This document shows, in pieces, positions 17,300-25,982 of a stretch of 64,000 nucleotides of DNA. The notes beneath the pieces were generated by a model. That model ran no database searches. It was not told the DNA's origin and saw only the letters and a program-made list of their open reading frames with translations. Each line of letters opens with the position of its first letter. Position 1 is the stretch's first letter. Source of the stretch: Enterobacteriaceae bacterium UBA2655 (GTDB taxonomy: Bacteria; Pseudomonadota; Gammaproteobacteria; Enterobacterales; Enterobacteriaceae); the NCBI GenBank assembly GCA_002359495.1, contig DENB01000051.1, positions 1 to 64,000 of the forward strand. The letters are read 5' to 3'. The translations under genes were made by a program, and so were the position numbers.

Positions 17300-18210
17300 T
17301 GTGTTTTCCCAACAGAGGACGAAGAGGCGTTGCCCAGTAATTCGCGTTCGATAAGTTCGCGCGTTTCCACGGCCTGGTATTTCATTTTTTCCGGGTAGCC
17401 GAACAGTGAGGAGGCGATGATCGACTCGCCGCCCACCTTAAAGCTGCGGTTAGCGAAATCCATCTCGCGCAGGGTTTTGAACAGCGCGTCGAAATCGACT
17501 TCTCCTTCGCCTACCCCGACGTGCTGATGGATAGTGGCGTCCACGCCCGGCGGGTTAACGATGTAGCGGCAATTGCGGGTGTGGTTCATGGTATCGGCGA
17601 TCAGCACGTGGGAGAGATCGCCGCCGGCATACTCCAACATGCTTTTCACGTCGCCTTTGCCTTTGTCGTAAAAGAAGGTATGCGGCACGCTGTAGAGGTA
17701 TTTCACGTTCTCGCTGCGAAACGACTTCACCAGATCGGCGGTTTCGTTATTCTCTTCGCAGAAATCCCACGGGTGCGACTGGATCTCAATGCGGATGCCT
17801 TCGCGCTCGACAATCGGCAGCAGCTCCTCCATCGAGCGGTAAAACATCTCTTCGCAGATTTCCGGCTCGTTCGGCGTGCCGGAGAGTTCGGTGTTGATCA
17901 CCTGGACGCCCATCTCTACCGCAATTTCGATCATGCGCTTCCAGTTTTTTACCGCCGCCTGGCGGCGCATCTCATCCGGGCCGGACCAGCGATAGACCAC
18001 GATAAAAGAGGAAATTTCCAGTCCGGTGGCGCGCAGCGCGTTCTTGTATTCGGTGACAATTTCGCGGCTAGCTTTGGGATGTTTGTAAAACGGGTTGATC
18101 TGCGGATGCGGCGACTGCTCGATATATTTGTAGCCCCATTCCGCCACCTGATGCACCATCCGGGTGATGCCCATCTCTTTAATCACGTCCACATCGAAGG
18201 CGATTTTCAT
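17296..18210 (-). CDS. iolH: IolH-type sugar phosphate isomerase/epimerase
   Basis: A 304-residue TIM-barrel protein with strong resemblance to Bacillus Iol[89 protein letters not shown] and [20 protein letters not shown]. The exact reaction of IolH is unsettled in the literature I remember; isomerase/epimerase activity on inositol-derived ketones is inferred from the fold. ATG 18210 follows GGGAGACAG. A stem-loop lies between iolG and this gene, and iolE overlaps its end by four bases. The C-terminal tail ([11 protein letters not shown]) appears to extend past the conserved domain. Confidence 0.88.
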   Translation of the reverse strand: MKIAFDVDVIKEMGITRMVHQVAEWGYKYIEQSPHPQINPFYKHPKASREIVTEYKNALRATGLEISSFIVVYRWSGPDEMRRQAAVKNWKRMIEIAVEMGVQVINTELSGTPNEPEICEEMFYRSMEELLPIVEREGIRIEIQSHPWDFCEENNETADLVKSFRSENVKYLYSVPHTFFYDKGKGDVKSMLEYAGGDLSHVLIADTMNHTRNCRYIVNPPGVDATIHQHVGVGEGEVDFDALFKTLREMDFANRSFKVGGESIIASSLFGYPEKMKYQAVETRELIERELLGNASSSSVGKTQ

Positions 18211-18244
18211 CTCTGTCTCCCTGCTATTCCTGTGCGTTGGGTCA

Positions 18245-18269
18245 GCCGTCCTGAGCTGTTCAGGACGGC
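18245..18269. other. Intercistronic stem-loop between iolG and iolH
   Basis: A 10-bp perfect stem (GCCGTCCTGA at 18245-18254, TCAGGACGGC at 18260-18269) with a 5-nt loop lies in the 66-bp gap. No T-tract follows on the minus strand, so it is more likely an mRNA-stability or processing structure than a terminator. Confidence 0.7.
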
Positions 18270-18276
18270 CAGCGGC

Positions 18277-19290
18277 TTATTGGTCGTAAAACGCGGGGCG
18301 CGGCGGCATAGCGACCGGTTCAATAGCGCCGCTTTTTTGCGCCTTCAGGCAAGCGTCGGCGGCGACCGAGGCGGCAAAACCGTCCCACGCCGACGGACCG
18401 CTCAGCTGGCCCGTTTTTACGTCGTTGATAAAGGCTTGCAGCTCAACGTCGTAGGCGTCGATAAAGCGATCTTTCCAGTCGGTAAGAATTTGAGTGGCGA
18501 GCTTCGCCTCTTTGCGCATCTGCACCGAGGCCGGCTCCGGCAAGCTGGCGATGCCGGTTTCGCCCACTACCTGGCATTGGATGTCATAGCCGTAGGCGCA
18601 GTTAACGAAGATCTCCACGTCGATGCGGATCCCCTTTTGCGTCTCAAACAGCACGATTTGCGGATCTTTCAGCTGCGCATGGGATTTGGAGGTGACGCGC
18701 GGGAACACCACCTGCACTGTTTTATAATCGTCGCGCGTCAGCCAGCGCAGCACGTCCAGCTCATGGATCAGTGTGTTGGTGATCGCCATGTCGGTGGTGT
18801 AGTTTTCGCCTACCGTCGGGTTGCGATGCGCGCAGTGCAGCATCAGCGGCTCGCCGATTTCGCCGTCGTCAATCACCTTTCTCAACGCGCGATAACCGGC
18901 GTCGTAAGGACGCATAAAGCCGACCTGCACCAGACGTTTGCCATGCTGCATTTCGGCATCGACGATGCGGCGGCAGCCTTCCGCGCTCAGCGCCAGCGGC
19001 TTTTCGCAGAACACCGGCTTGCCGGCCGCGATGGCCGCCAGGGTAAATTCTTCGTGGGTGGGATCCCAGGAGGTCACCAGCACGGCGTCCACGTCAGGGG
19101 AGTTCACCACCTGGTGGCCGTCCTGATAGACCTCCGCCTCAATGTTCAGCCGCTGCAGCGCCGCCCGCGCGCCTTCCACATTGATGTCGGAAACCGCCAC
19201 CACTTTCGCGCCCTGCAGCACTTTGCTGCAGCGGCGGATATGTTCCTGACCAATTGCGCCGGTACCGATAACGCCGAGTTTCAGAGTCAT
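18277..19290 (-). CDS. iolG: Myo-inositol 2-dehydrogenase
   Basis: Oxidises myo-inositol to 2-keto-myo-inositol with NAD+, the entry step. The 337-residue GFO/IDH/MocA-family enzyme has the Rossmann motif [12 protein letters not shown] at the N-terminus, the CEKPLAL motif with its conserved Lys, VGFMRPYD, and the catalytic Asp/His type segment [15 protein letters not shown]. The start is the ATG of MTLKLGV with an AGGTG ribosome site; a longer open frame upstream runs into the iolD end and is not family-like. Second gene of iolDGHE, 62 bp after iolD. The remembered Salmonella IolG1 is 336 aa, close to this length. Confidence 0.95.
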   Translation of the reverse strand: MTLKLGVIGTGAIGQEHIRRCSKVLQGAKVVAVSDINVEGARAALQRLNIEAEVYQDGHQVVNSPDVDAVLVTSWDPTHEEFTLAAIAAGKPVFCEKPLALSAEGCRRIVDAEMQHGKRLVQVGFMRPYDAGYRALRKVIDDGEIGEPLMLHCAHRNPTVGENYTTDMAITNTLIHELDVLRWLTRDDYKTVQVVFPRVTSKSHAQLKDPQIVLFETQKGIRIDVEIFVNCAYGYDIQCQVVGETGIASLPEPASVQMRKEAKLATQILTDWKDRFIDAYDVELQAFINDVKTGQLSGPSAWDGFAASVAADACLKAQKSGAIEPVAMPPRPAFYDQ

Positions 19291-19352
19291 AGTTACACCT
19301 GTAGGGTTCGGGTAAGGAGATCGTCGGGCCGGGGGTTCCGGCCCTGAGTTTG

Positions 19353-21293
19353 TTAATATTTGCGCGCCTGATCGAGTTGAGCGTTGAGCTTTTCCGCCAC
19401 CGCCTGAATGCGGTCGGAACGGGAGGTTTGCGCCGCGCCGACATGCCACCAGCTAAAATATTTGTGGATCATGGTTTTAGGCAGCTCTTTGATGTCGATC
19501 AGCGTGGAAACCGTCTGGCTGCGCGCATCTTCCAGCGCGGCCTGCAGCTGATCCAGCGTGGTAACGCGGTAAGTTTTACAGCCGTAACCGGCGGCGATGG
19601 CGGCAAAATCGACCGGCACGAAGCCGCCGTCCAGCTTGCCCCCTTGCGGATTGCGGAAGCGGAACTCGGTGGTGAAGCTCTCCATGCCGTGTTCCATTTG
19701 CAGGTTATTGATACAGCCGTTGGTCATGTTGTCGAACAGCACCACGTTGATTTTGGCGCCTTCCTGAATCGAAGTGACCAGCTCGGAGTGCAGCATCATA
19801 AAGGAGCCGTCGCCCAGCAGCGCGTAGACTTCCCGCTGCGGCTGCGCCAGCTTGACGCCCAGCGCCGCGTTTACCTCGTAGCCCATGCAGGAGTAGCCGT
19901 ACTCAATGTGATAGCCGTTGTAATCTTTGGTGCGCCAGGCGCGCTGCAGATCGCCCGGCAGACTGCCCGCCGCCGCCACGATGACCGCATCCTTTGGGAG
20001 CTGCTCGTTTAGCACGCCCAGCACGCTGCTTTGCGTCAGAAAGGATTGGGTCAGGCGATTAAATTCCGCGAAAACCGCCTCGCGGTCGAGATGATCGTCG
20101 ATCTCCGGAATAAAGCCGTCGCCGGTATAGGCCGCCTGATAAACGCGCTGCGTCTCTTTCAGCAGTTTGCTTTGCGCTTGCTCGATCTGGCTGCCCCAGC
20201 CGCTGGCGTAACCCTGAGCCGCCAGGCGGCCGTCCAGCGCCGTCAATCCTTCGCGCGCATCGGCCAGCAGCTGTACGCCGTCCAGCTTGTAGCTGTCGAA
20301 GTTGCTGACGTTGATATTAAGGTAGCTAACCTCGGGGTGCTGGAAAATCCACTTCGAGGCGGTGGTGAAATCGGTGTAGCGGGTGCCGACGCCGATCACC
20401 AGGTCGGCCTCTTTCGCCAGCAGGTTGGCCGCCAGGCAGCCGGTCTCGCCGACGCCGCCGACGTTCAGCGGATGATCGGAAAGCAGGGTGCCTTTGCCCG
20501 CCTGGGTTTCGGCGAAGGGGATGCCATAGCGTTCGGCGAATTGCAGCAGCGCGGCGCCCGCTTCGGAATATTTTACCCCGCCGCCGCAAACAATAAGCGG
20601 TTTGCGCTTGGTGGCGATGAGCTGAAGCGCCTCTTCAAGCTGGGGAACCGTCGGCAGCCGCCGATCGAGGCGGTGAACGCGTTTTTGAAAGAAATATTCC
20701 GGGAAATCCCAGGCTTCCCCCTGCACGTCCTGCGGCAGCGCCAGCGTGACGGCGCCGGTTTCCGCCGGATCGGTCAGCACGCGCAGGGCGTTGATGCAGG
20801 CGGTCATGAGTTGTTCAGGACGGCTGATGCGATCCCAGTATTTGCTGACCGCCCGGAAGGCGTCATTGGTGCTGAGGCTGAGATCGTGGCTCTGCTCGAT
20901 CTGTTGCAGCACCGGATCGGGCTGGCGGGTGGCGAACACATCGCCCGGCAGCAGCAGCAGCGGAATGCGGTTGGCGGTGGCGGTGGCGGCGGCGGTGATC
21001 ATGTTCGCCGCGCCCGGTCCTACCGAGGAGGTGCAGGCGATAATCTGGCGGCGCAGCGACTGTTTGGCGAAGCCGATCGCCGCGTGCGCCATGCCCTGTT
21101 CGTTACGTCCCTGATGCACCACCAGATCGCCGCTGTCCTGTTCCAGCGCCTGGCCGAGGCCGAGAACGTTGCCGTGACCGAAGATGGCGAAAATTCCCTT
21201 AACGAATTTCGTCTCAACGCCGTCGACGTTCAGGTACTGATTATCAAGGAATTTCACCAGCGCCTGCGCCGTGGTTAGTCTGATTGTGCCCAT
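19353..21293 (-). CDS. iolD: 3D-(3,5/4)-trihydroxycyclohexane-1,2-dione hydrolase
   Basis: A thiamine-diphosphate enzyme that cleaves the cyclic dione to 5-deoxy-D-glucuronate, opening the ring. The 646-residue protein has the three-domain ThDP fold: an N-terminal Pyr domain with [18 protein letters not shown], a central domain with [15 protein letters not shown], and a C-terminal PP domain with the cofactor motif GDGS at residues 494-497 followed by the distal Asn region [12 protein letters not shown] 21293 follows AAAGGATG. The frame is open further upstream but that stretch is AT-rich control DNA. First gene of iolDGHE and divergent from iolC across 550 bp. Confidence 0.96.
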   Translation of the reverse strand: MGTIRLTTAQALVKFLDNQYLNVDGVETKFVKGIFAIFGHGNVLGLGQALEQDSGDLVVHQGRNEQGMAHAAIGFAKQSLRRQIIACTSSVGPGAANMITAAATATANRIPLLLLPGDVFATRQPDPVLQQIEQSHDLSLSTNDAFRAVSKYWDRISRPEQLMTACINALRVLTDPAETGAVTLALPQDVQGEAWDFPEYFFQKRVHRLDRRLPTVPQLEEALQLIATKRKPLIVCGGGVKYSEAGAALLQFAERYGIPFAETQAGKGTLLSDHPLNVGGVGETGCLAANLLAKEADLVIGVGTRYTDFTTASKWIFQHPEVSYLNINVSNFDSYKLDGVQLLADAREGLTALDGRLAAQGYASGWGSQIEQAQSKLLKETQRVYQAAYTGDGFIPEIDDHLDREAVFAEFNRLTQSFLTQSSVLGVLNEQLPKDAVIVAAAGSLPGDLQRAWRTKDYNGYHIEYGYSCMGYEVNAALGVKLAQPQREVYALLGDGSFMMLHSELVTSIQEGAKINVVLFDNMTNGCINNLQMEHGMESFTTEFRFRNPQGGKLDGGFVPVDFAAIAAGYGCKTYRVTTLDQLQAALEDARSQTVSTLIDIKELPKTMIHKYFSWWHVGAAQTSRSDRIQAVAEKLNAQLDQARKY

Positions 21294-21843
21294 ATGCTCA
21301 TCCTTTACATGCTGATACCCGGAGAAGGGTATGACGCGGGTGGCGGGTGGTGCGCGTACAGGAAAGGCCACCGCAAATAAGTGAAACGTGAGGGGATTAT
21401 AAACAAATATTTTTTCCATAAAATATGATTACAGAAGAAACATTTCATTTTGCGAGAGAGATCAAATTTAACGATGAATCAGTGCCTTTCACATGGCACT
21501 ACAGATAAGAAATGAAACGGCAACCAGCCATTAACCACCTTTAAAGAAATTTCATTTGATCTCAGCAGGTTCCTGCGTTTTCCCGCGCCAGAATGCGAGG
21601 CTGGTCACAGCTGCTGCTGAACAGGCAAAACGGCCTGCCTCTTCGCCTGTTTTTCCGCTGGCGCAAGAGTTTTACCTGGTTCACAAAATTGAGGTGGATA
21701 TTTCATTTCAGGTTGAATTTGGAATTTTTGTTCCTCATACTGGTTTTAGGGTCAATCAGGCAGCCCGGGAATCGGGAGCGTGTCGCCCGCCATCCGGCGG
21801 TTCCGCCTGCAGTCACGGCTTATCACAGAAGGAAACCACAGGT
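21294..21843. promoter_or_regulatory. Divergent iolD/iolC control region
   Basis: The iolD-proximal half is AT-rich and carries four TTTCATT-type sites: 21442-21449 (ATTTCATT), 21509-21518 (GAAATGAAAC), 21546-21558 (GAAATTTCATTTG) and 21700-21709 (ATTTCATTTC). A separate dyad AGTGCC/GGCACT (21481-21486, 21495-21500) encloses TTTCACAT. The iolC-proximal part would be a long leader; in it AACAGGC (21620-21626) pairs with GCCTGTT (21645-21651) followed by TTT, an attenuator-like hairpin. No gene is convincing: an in-frame TTG at 21556 would lengthen IolC by 96 residues that do not look like its family. Confidence 0.55.
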
Positions 21844-23772
21844 ATGAGTACACAACAGAAGCGGCTCGATGTGATTTGTATCGGGCGCATCGCCGTCGAT
21901 TTTTATGGGCAGCAGATCGGGGCGCGTCTGGAAGAGACCACGACTTTCGCCAAATATCTGGGCGGCTCGTCTGGCAATGTCGCCTACGGCACGGCGATTC
22001 AGGGATTGAAATCGGCGATGCTGGCGCGCGTCGGCGATGAGCATAACGGCCGTTTTCTACGTGAGGAGTTGCAGCGCGTCGGCTGCAATACCGATAGCCT
22101 GATTACCGATAAACGTCGTCTGACCGGCATGGTTATTCTGGGCATTAAGGATCAGGAGACCTTCCCGCTGATTTTTTACCGCGACAACTGCGCCGATATG
22201 GGGTTGGTGCCGGAAGATATCGACGAGGCTTTTATCGCCTCGTCCCATGCCGTGGCGGTGACCGGCACGCATCTTTCTCATCCCGATACCCGCGCGGCGG
22301 TGCTGAAGGCGCTGGAGATCGCCCGCGGCAACGGCCTGCGCACCGCGCTGGATATCGACTACCGGCCGGTGCTTTGGGGGCTGACCTCGTTGGGCGACGG
22401 GGAGACGCGCTACATCGAATCGCAGCAGGTAACGCAGCAGTTGCAGGAAGTGGCGCACTATTTCGACCTGATCGTCGGGACGGAAGAAGAGTTTCATATC
22501 GCCGGCGGCAGCACCGATACGCTGACCGCGCTGAAGAACGTGCGTCAGGCGAGCCAGGCGACGTTGGTCTGCAAACGCGGCCCGCTCGGCTGCGTGGTGT
22601 TTGAGCAGGCGATCCCGGATAGCTGGGAAGAGACGCGGCTGCACAGCGGCGTGCGCGTGGAAGTGCTGAACGTGCTGGGGGCCGGAGACGCCTTTATGTC
22701 GGGTCTGCTGCGCGGCTGGCTCAACGACGAAGGCTGGGAGCAGGCTTGCCGTTACGCCAACGCCTGCGGCGCGCTGGTGGTCTCGCGTCACGGCTGCGCT
22801 CCAGCGATGCCGACCAAACAGGAGCTGGACGATTTCCTCAGCCGCGAGCATGAGGTGAAGCGACCGGATCGCGACAGGCGCCTGAACCATCTGCACCGCG
22901 TCACCACTCGCAAGCGGCAGTGGCCGGAATTGTGCGTCTTCGCTTTCGACCACCGCAAGCAGCTGGCGGATATGGCGCGCGAGGCGGGCGTAGACGAAAG
23001 CGGCATTCCGCAACTGAAGCTGCTGCTGCTGAAGGCGGCGGAAGAGGCGGCCGACGAGGCGGGGCTGGAGAATAAAAGCGGCATTCTGGCGGATACCACT
23101 TACGGCCAGCGGGCGCTGAACGCCATTACCGGCAAAGGCTGGTGGATAGGCCGCCCGATCGAGCAGCCCGGATCGCGTCCGCTGCGCCTGGAGCATGGCA
23201 ATATCGGTTCGCAGCTTATCGACTGGCCGCAGGAGCACGTGGTGAAATGTCTGGTGTTCTACCATCCGCACGACAGCGCCGAGATGCGCCAAGCGCAGGA
23301 TGAGCAGGTGCTGGACGTCTGGCGCAGCTGCAATAAAAGCGGACATGAACTGCTGCTGGAGGTGATCCTGCCGGAGAGCAACCCGGACCATCAGGAGTCG
23401 TATTATCTTGATATCTTGAGCCACTTTTACCGCCTGGGCATTCAGCCGGACTGGTGGAAGCTGCCGCCGCTCTCCGCCGCGAGCTGGGAGGCGATCGGCG
23501 GATTGATTGAGCAGCAGGATCCGTACTGTCGCGGCATTTTGTTGCTGGGTCTGGATGCGCCGGAAGAGAAACTGAAGTCGGGCTTTGTCGCCGCCGCGCA
23601 GGCGCTGTGGGTCAAAGGCTTCGCCGTCGGCCGCACCATTTTCGGCCAGCCTTCACGGCAATGGCTACAGGGCGAGCTGGACGATCGGGCGTTGATTGAG
23701 CAGGTGAAGGGGAACTATCTGCGGCTGATTGCCTACTGGCGCGACGCGCGCAAGGCATCGGGCCGGGGCTGA
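21844..23772 (+). CDS. iolC: Bifunctional 5-dehydro-2-deoxygluconokinase / phosphate aldolase
   Basis: A 642-residue fusion. Residues about 8-335 are a PfkB-family kinase (VICIGRIAVDFYG, YLGGSSGNVAYG, catalytic Asp282 in LGAGDAFMSGL) that phosphorylates 2-deoxy-5-keto-D-gluconate. Residues about 345-640 are a DUF2090 class-I-aldolase-like domain (LCVFAFDHRKQLADM, KSGILADTTYGQRAL, CLVFYHPHD, GFAVGRTIFG), which would split the product into dihydroxyacetone phosphate and malonate semialdehyde, the step done by separate IolJ in Bacillus. ATG 21844 follows AAGGAAACC. Monocistronic, divergent from iolD, converging on dcrB. The aldolase role is from the family, not from visible catalytic proof. Confidence 0.93.
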   Translation: MSTQQKRLDVICIGRIAVDFYGQQIGARLEETTTFAKYLGGSSGNVAYGTAIQGLKSAMLARVGDEHNGRFLREELQRVGCNTDSLITDKRRLTGMVILGIKDQETFPLIFYRDNCADMGLVPEDIDEAFIASSHAVAVTGTHLSHPDTRAAVLKALEIARGNGLRTALDIDYRPVLWGLTSLGDGETRYIESQQVTQQLQEVAHYFDLIVGTEEEFHIAGGSTDTLTALKNVRQASQATLVCKRGPLGCVVFEQAIPDSWEETRLHSGVRVEVLNVLGAGDAFMSGLLRGWLNDEGWEQACRYANACGALVVSRHGCAPAMPTKQELDDFLSREHEVKRPDRDRRLNHLHRVTTRKRQWPELCVFAFDHRKQLADMAREAGVDESGIPQLKLLLLKAAEEAADEAGLENKSGILADTTYGQRALNAITGKGWWIGRPIEQPGSRPLRLEHGNIGSQLIDWPQEHVVKCLVFYHPHDSAEMRQAQDEQVLDVWRSCNKSGHELLLEVILPESNPDHQESYYLDILSHFYRLGIQPDWWKLPPLSAASWEAIGGLIEQQDPYCRGILLLGLDAPEEKLKSGFVAAAQALWVKGFAVGRTIFGQPSRQWLQGELDDRALIEQVKGNYLRLIAYWRDARKASGRG

Positions 23773-23782
23773 CGACGGCGCT

Positions 23783-23811
23783 GGGCGGGTTTGCCTCCTG
23801 CTTACCCGCCC
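23783..23811. terminator. Hairpin between convergent iolC and dcrB
   Basis: GGGCGGGT (23783-23790 region) pairs with ACCCGCCC (23804-23811) around a 13-nt loop. No T-tract follows on either strand, so termination here is uncertain. It marks the right end of the inositol island. Confidence 0.4.
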
Positions 23812-23824
23812 GCCGCGGCGTAGA

Positions 23825-24382
23825 TTACTTCAGGGTAATCGTCTTCACGATATTCTCCGCAGTGCTCTGCGCCTGCTGCTGGTTATCCGCCGGCAGGGTG
23901 ATCTGCATGGTCAGCAGCTTGCCGTCGACTTTCGCCAGAATCACCGTCGACCAGGAGGTCTGGTTGTTGGCGGAAATCACCGAATCCAGCTGCTGCGCCG
24001 GCTGATCTTTCAGCGTCACTGCTTTATTAGAGACCACCTGCAGCTGCGGATCGCGGTTGCGCTGCTGCTGCTCAAGGCGCTGAGAAAGCACCTCCAGCGA
24101 CTCGTTAGTGGCATCGCCTTCGATAACGATAATGGCGCTCTGGCCGCTTTCATCCGCATAGACATGCATATTGGTCGACTGAGAACCGATTTTACCACTC
24201 TTGTCAGACATGCCGGCCGGCAGCGAGAAGCTTAATTTGCCGTCCATAAGCGTCACCGTTTGCGCAGACTGGCTGGCGCTGACGCCGTTGTCGTTTTTCG
24301 CCGCGTCATCTTGCTTCTGGTCGCAGGCGGCAAGTCCCAGCGCCAGTAAACCTATACCGAGATACTTTACTAAGTTACGCAT
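23825..24382 (-). CDS. dcrB: DcrB lipoprotein
   Basis: A 185-residue protein, the same length as E. coli DcrB. The N-terminal signal sequence ends in a lipobox LAAC with Cys20, so it should be lipid-anchored; Asp at +2 favours the inner membrane. DcrB was found as a host factor for phage C1 and C6 adsorption and later tied to envelope lipoprotein handling. Visible features are a [19 protein letters not shown] segment and a Q/N-rich central helix. The start is the ATG of MRNLVKYLG with AAGGGA upstream. Separated from upstream yhhQ by a hairpin, as the third gene from tusA outward. Confidence 0.94.
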   Translation of the reverse strand: MRNLVKYLGIGLLALGLAACDQKQDDAAKNDNGVSASQSAQTVTLMDGKLSFSLPAGMSDKSGKIGSQSTNMHVYADESGQSAIIVIEGDATNESLEVLSQRLEQQQRNRDPQLQVVSNKAVTLKDQPAQQLDSVISANNQTSWSTVILAKVDGKLLTMQITLPADNQQQAQSTAENIVKTITLK

Positions 24383-24420
24383 CTGAATCCCTTTTTTTAG
24401 TTTCCAATCAGCCATTCTTA

Positions 24421-24454
24421 CAATCCTCAGGCGGCAAAAGCAACCTGAGGATTG
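24421..24454. other. Stem-loop between yhhQ and dcrB
   Basis: An 11-bp perfect stem (CAATCCTCAGG at 24421-24431, CCTGAGGATTG at 24444-24454) with a 12-nt loop lies between the yhhQ stop and dcrB start. No T-run follows directly on the minus strand, so it is either a weak terminator or a processing structure. Confidence 0.6.
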
Positions 24455-24495
24455 TCAGCAGATCTTAGCGGTCCGCCGGGCTTTGCTCCATAGGA

Positions 24496-25161
24496 TTAGC
24501 CGAAATTTAGCTGGCTGCGGCGGGAACGCTGCGTGAGACGCTTCAGCGCGGCGTTCAGCAACATGCCGTAGGCGGGCAGGAAGAAAACCATGCAGATAAG
24601 CACTTTGAAGCTGTAGTCCACCAGCGCGATCTCGACCCAGTGCTGCGCCATAAAGGGATCGAGGCTTTTGTAGAACGCGATGAAGAAGAAGGCCAGGGTA
24701 TCGCTGATATTGCCGAGGAACATCGCCGCCGCCGGCGCCGCCCACCACTGCGGCAGCTGACGCAGGCGGTTAAAGACATGTACGTCCAGAATCTGCCCCA
24801 GCGCATAGGCCATAAAGCTGGCGCAGGCGATGCGTGCCACGAACAGGTTAACCTCCTGCAATGCGGCCCAGCCCTGCCACTCTCCCTGGTAGAAAACGCA
24901 GGAGACCATATAAGAGATAAACAGCGCCGGAAGCATCACCGCCAGAATAATACGGCGCGCAAGCGGCGCGCCGAAGATGCGCACGGTGAGATCGGTAGCG
25001 AGAAAGATGAAAGGAAAGCTGAAGGCGCCCCAGGTGGTATGGAAACCGAAAATGGAGATCGGCAGCTGAACCAGATAGTTGCTGGAGGTGATCACCAGCA
25101 GGTGAAACAGCGACAGCCAGAACAGCGCGTGCAGGCGCTGACGCGGAGACAAATCGATCAT
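24496..25161 (-). CDS. yhhQ: Queuosine precursor transporter YhhQ
   Basis: A 221-residue inner-membrane protein of the vitamin-uptake-like ECF/VUT-1 family that imports 7-cyano-7-deazaguanine (and 7-aminomethyl form) for queuosine tRNA modification in E. coli. It matches K-12 YhhQ (221 aa) in LFWLSLFHLLVITSSNYLVQ, GFHTTWGAFSFPFIFLATD, LTVRIFGAPLARRII and ALGQILDVHVFNRLRQ. Six membrane segments are expected. ATG 25161 has an AAGG site upstream. Divergent from tusA; I looked for a preQ1 riboswitch in the 225-bp gap and did not see one. Confidence 0.96.
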   Translation of the reverse strand: MIDLSPRQRLHALFWLSLFHLLVITSSNYLVQLPISIFGFHTTWGAFSFPFIFLATDLTVRIFGAPLARRIILAVMLPALFISYMVSCVFYQGEWQGWAALQEVNLFVARIACASFMAYALGQILDVHVFNRLRQLPQWWAAPAAAMFLGNISDTLAFFFIAFYKSLDPFMAQHWVEIALVDYSFKVLICMVFFLPAYGMLLNAALKRLTQRSRRSQLNFG

Positions 25162-25386
25162 ATTAAGCCTTTTTAGTTTTGGGGTGAGGGAACCCATTGC
25201 CGCCGGCGAAACGCTCAGATTGCTGAAACGTCTTGCGCGGTTGCGGTTAAACTTAGGGAAAATCGGGCGGCATCTTACCGTTTCAGGTTATTTATGCAAT
25301 GGTTAATTTTAACGCAATCGTTATCGCCTTGCGCCCTCTGTTCGGCGCGCTAGAATAGCCGGCCCCAACCCAATTCAGAGAGAATT

Positions 25387-25632
25387 ATGAGCGACCGCTT
25401 CGCAAATCCCGATCAAACCTTAGACGCGCTGGGGCTGCGCTGCCCGGAGCCGGTCATGATGGTGCGTAAAACCGTCCGCCACATGGCGGACGGCGAAACC
25501 CTGCTGATTATCGCCGATGATCCCGCCACCACGCGCGACATACCCGGCTTTTGCCGCTTTATGGAACATACGCTGCTGGCGCAGGATACGGATGCGCTTC
25601 CCTATCGGTTTTTGATTAAAAAGGGCCTGTAG
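25387..25632 (+). CDS. tusA: Sulfur carrier protein TusA
   Basis: An 81-residue cytosolic sulfur carrier that takes persulfide from IscS at Cys19 (in [14 protein letters not shown]) and passes it to TusBCD for 2-thiouridine in tRNA wobble bases. The CPEP motif and full length equal E. coli TusA. It is preceded by AGAGAATT. Divergent from yhhQ as in K-12. Downstream K-12 has zntA; here a small gene on the opposite strand occupies that place. Confidence 0.97.
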   Translation: MSDRFANPDQTLDALGLRCPEPVMMVRKTVRHMADGETLLIIADDPATTRDIPGFCRFMEHTLLAQDTDALPYRFLIKKGL

Positions 25633-25643
25633 CGGCAGCGCCG

Positions 25644-25982
25644 TTACCAGCTGCCGCCGATAAAAACCTTCCCGTTCCCGTCCTGGTTAGTGGAAAAGGC
25701 ATCGGACTGACGTCTGCGGTCCGTTCGATGAATGCGCTGAGAATCAGTGGGAAAGGGCGCGGCTTTGCGCGTGCAGTAACCGCTGTCGCATTCGGTGCCT
25801 GCTTTAATTGCGGGCTCCGGCAGTGAAAACGTCATCGATTTTTCGTCGGTTTTCAGCGGCGACGGGGCGGCAAGCAGCTCTGGGCTGCTTTGATATTCCA
25901 GCTGCAAGGGTTTGGCAGAAGCGATTAACGGCGAAACAAAAACAACGGATAGCAGAAGGCGTGTAGGCATTCCTTTGCGCAT
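25644..25982 (-). CDS. Small exported protein of unknown function
   Basis: I do not recognise this 112-residue product. It has a clear Sec signal peptide (MRKGMPTRLLL then a hydrophobic stretch, likely cleavage after ASA near residue 23). The mature part is about 89 residues, with two cysteines in TECDSGYCTRKA that could form a disulfide, then a basic RTDRRRQSD stretch and a glycine-rich end (NGKVFIGGSW). Periplasmic location is inferred. Two adjacent ATGs (25985, 25982) follow AAGGAG; the inner one has better spacing. It converges on tusA and lies where K-12 has zntA. The strong ribosome site and signal peptide argue that it is real. Confidence 0.65.
   Translation of the reverse strand: MRKGMPTRLLLSVVFVSPLIASAKPLQLEYQSSPELLAAPSPLKTDEKSMTFSLPEPAIKAGTECDSGYCTRKAAPFPTDSQRIHRTDRRRQSDAFSTNQDGNGKVFIGGSW

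Noticed and set aside
17521..19347. 608-codon open frame on the plus strand
   Set aside because: It is antisense to iolH and iolG, which are clear orthologues. Its composition (His, Arg and Ala rich) is the usual mirror of GC-rich coding DNA.
21556..21843. TTG-start extension of IolC by 96 residues
   Set aside because: The extra part overlaps operator-like sites, has no similarity to the kinase N-terminus and lacks a ribosome site, while ATG 21844 has a good one.
22057..23424. 455-codon open frame opposite iolC
   Set aside because: Antisense shadow; iolC is supported along its full length by two domains.
25162..25386. Possible preQ1 riboswitch before yhhQ
   Set aside because: I looked for the short hairpin plus A-rich tail of the preQ1 aptamer and found no convincing match.
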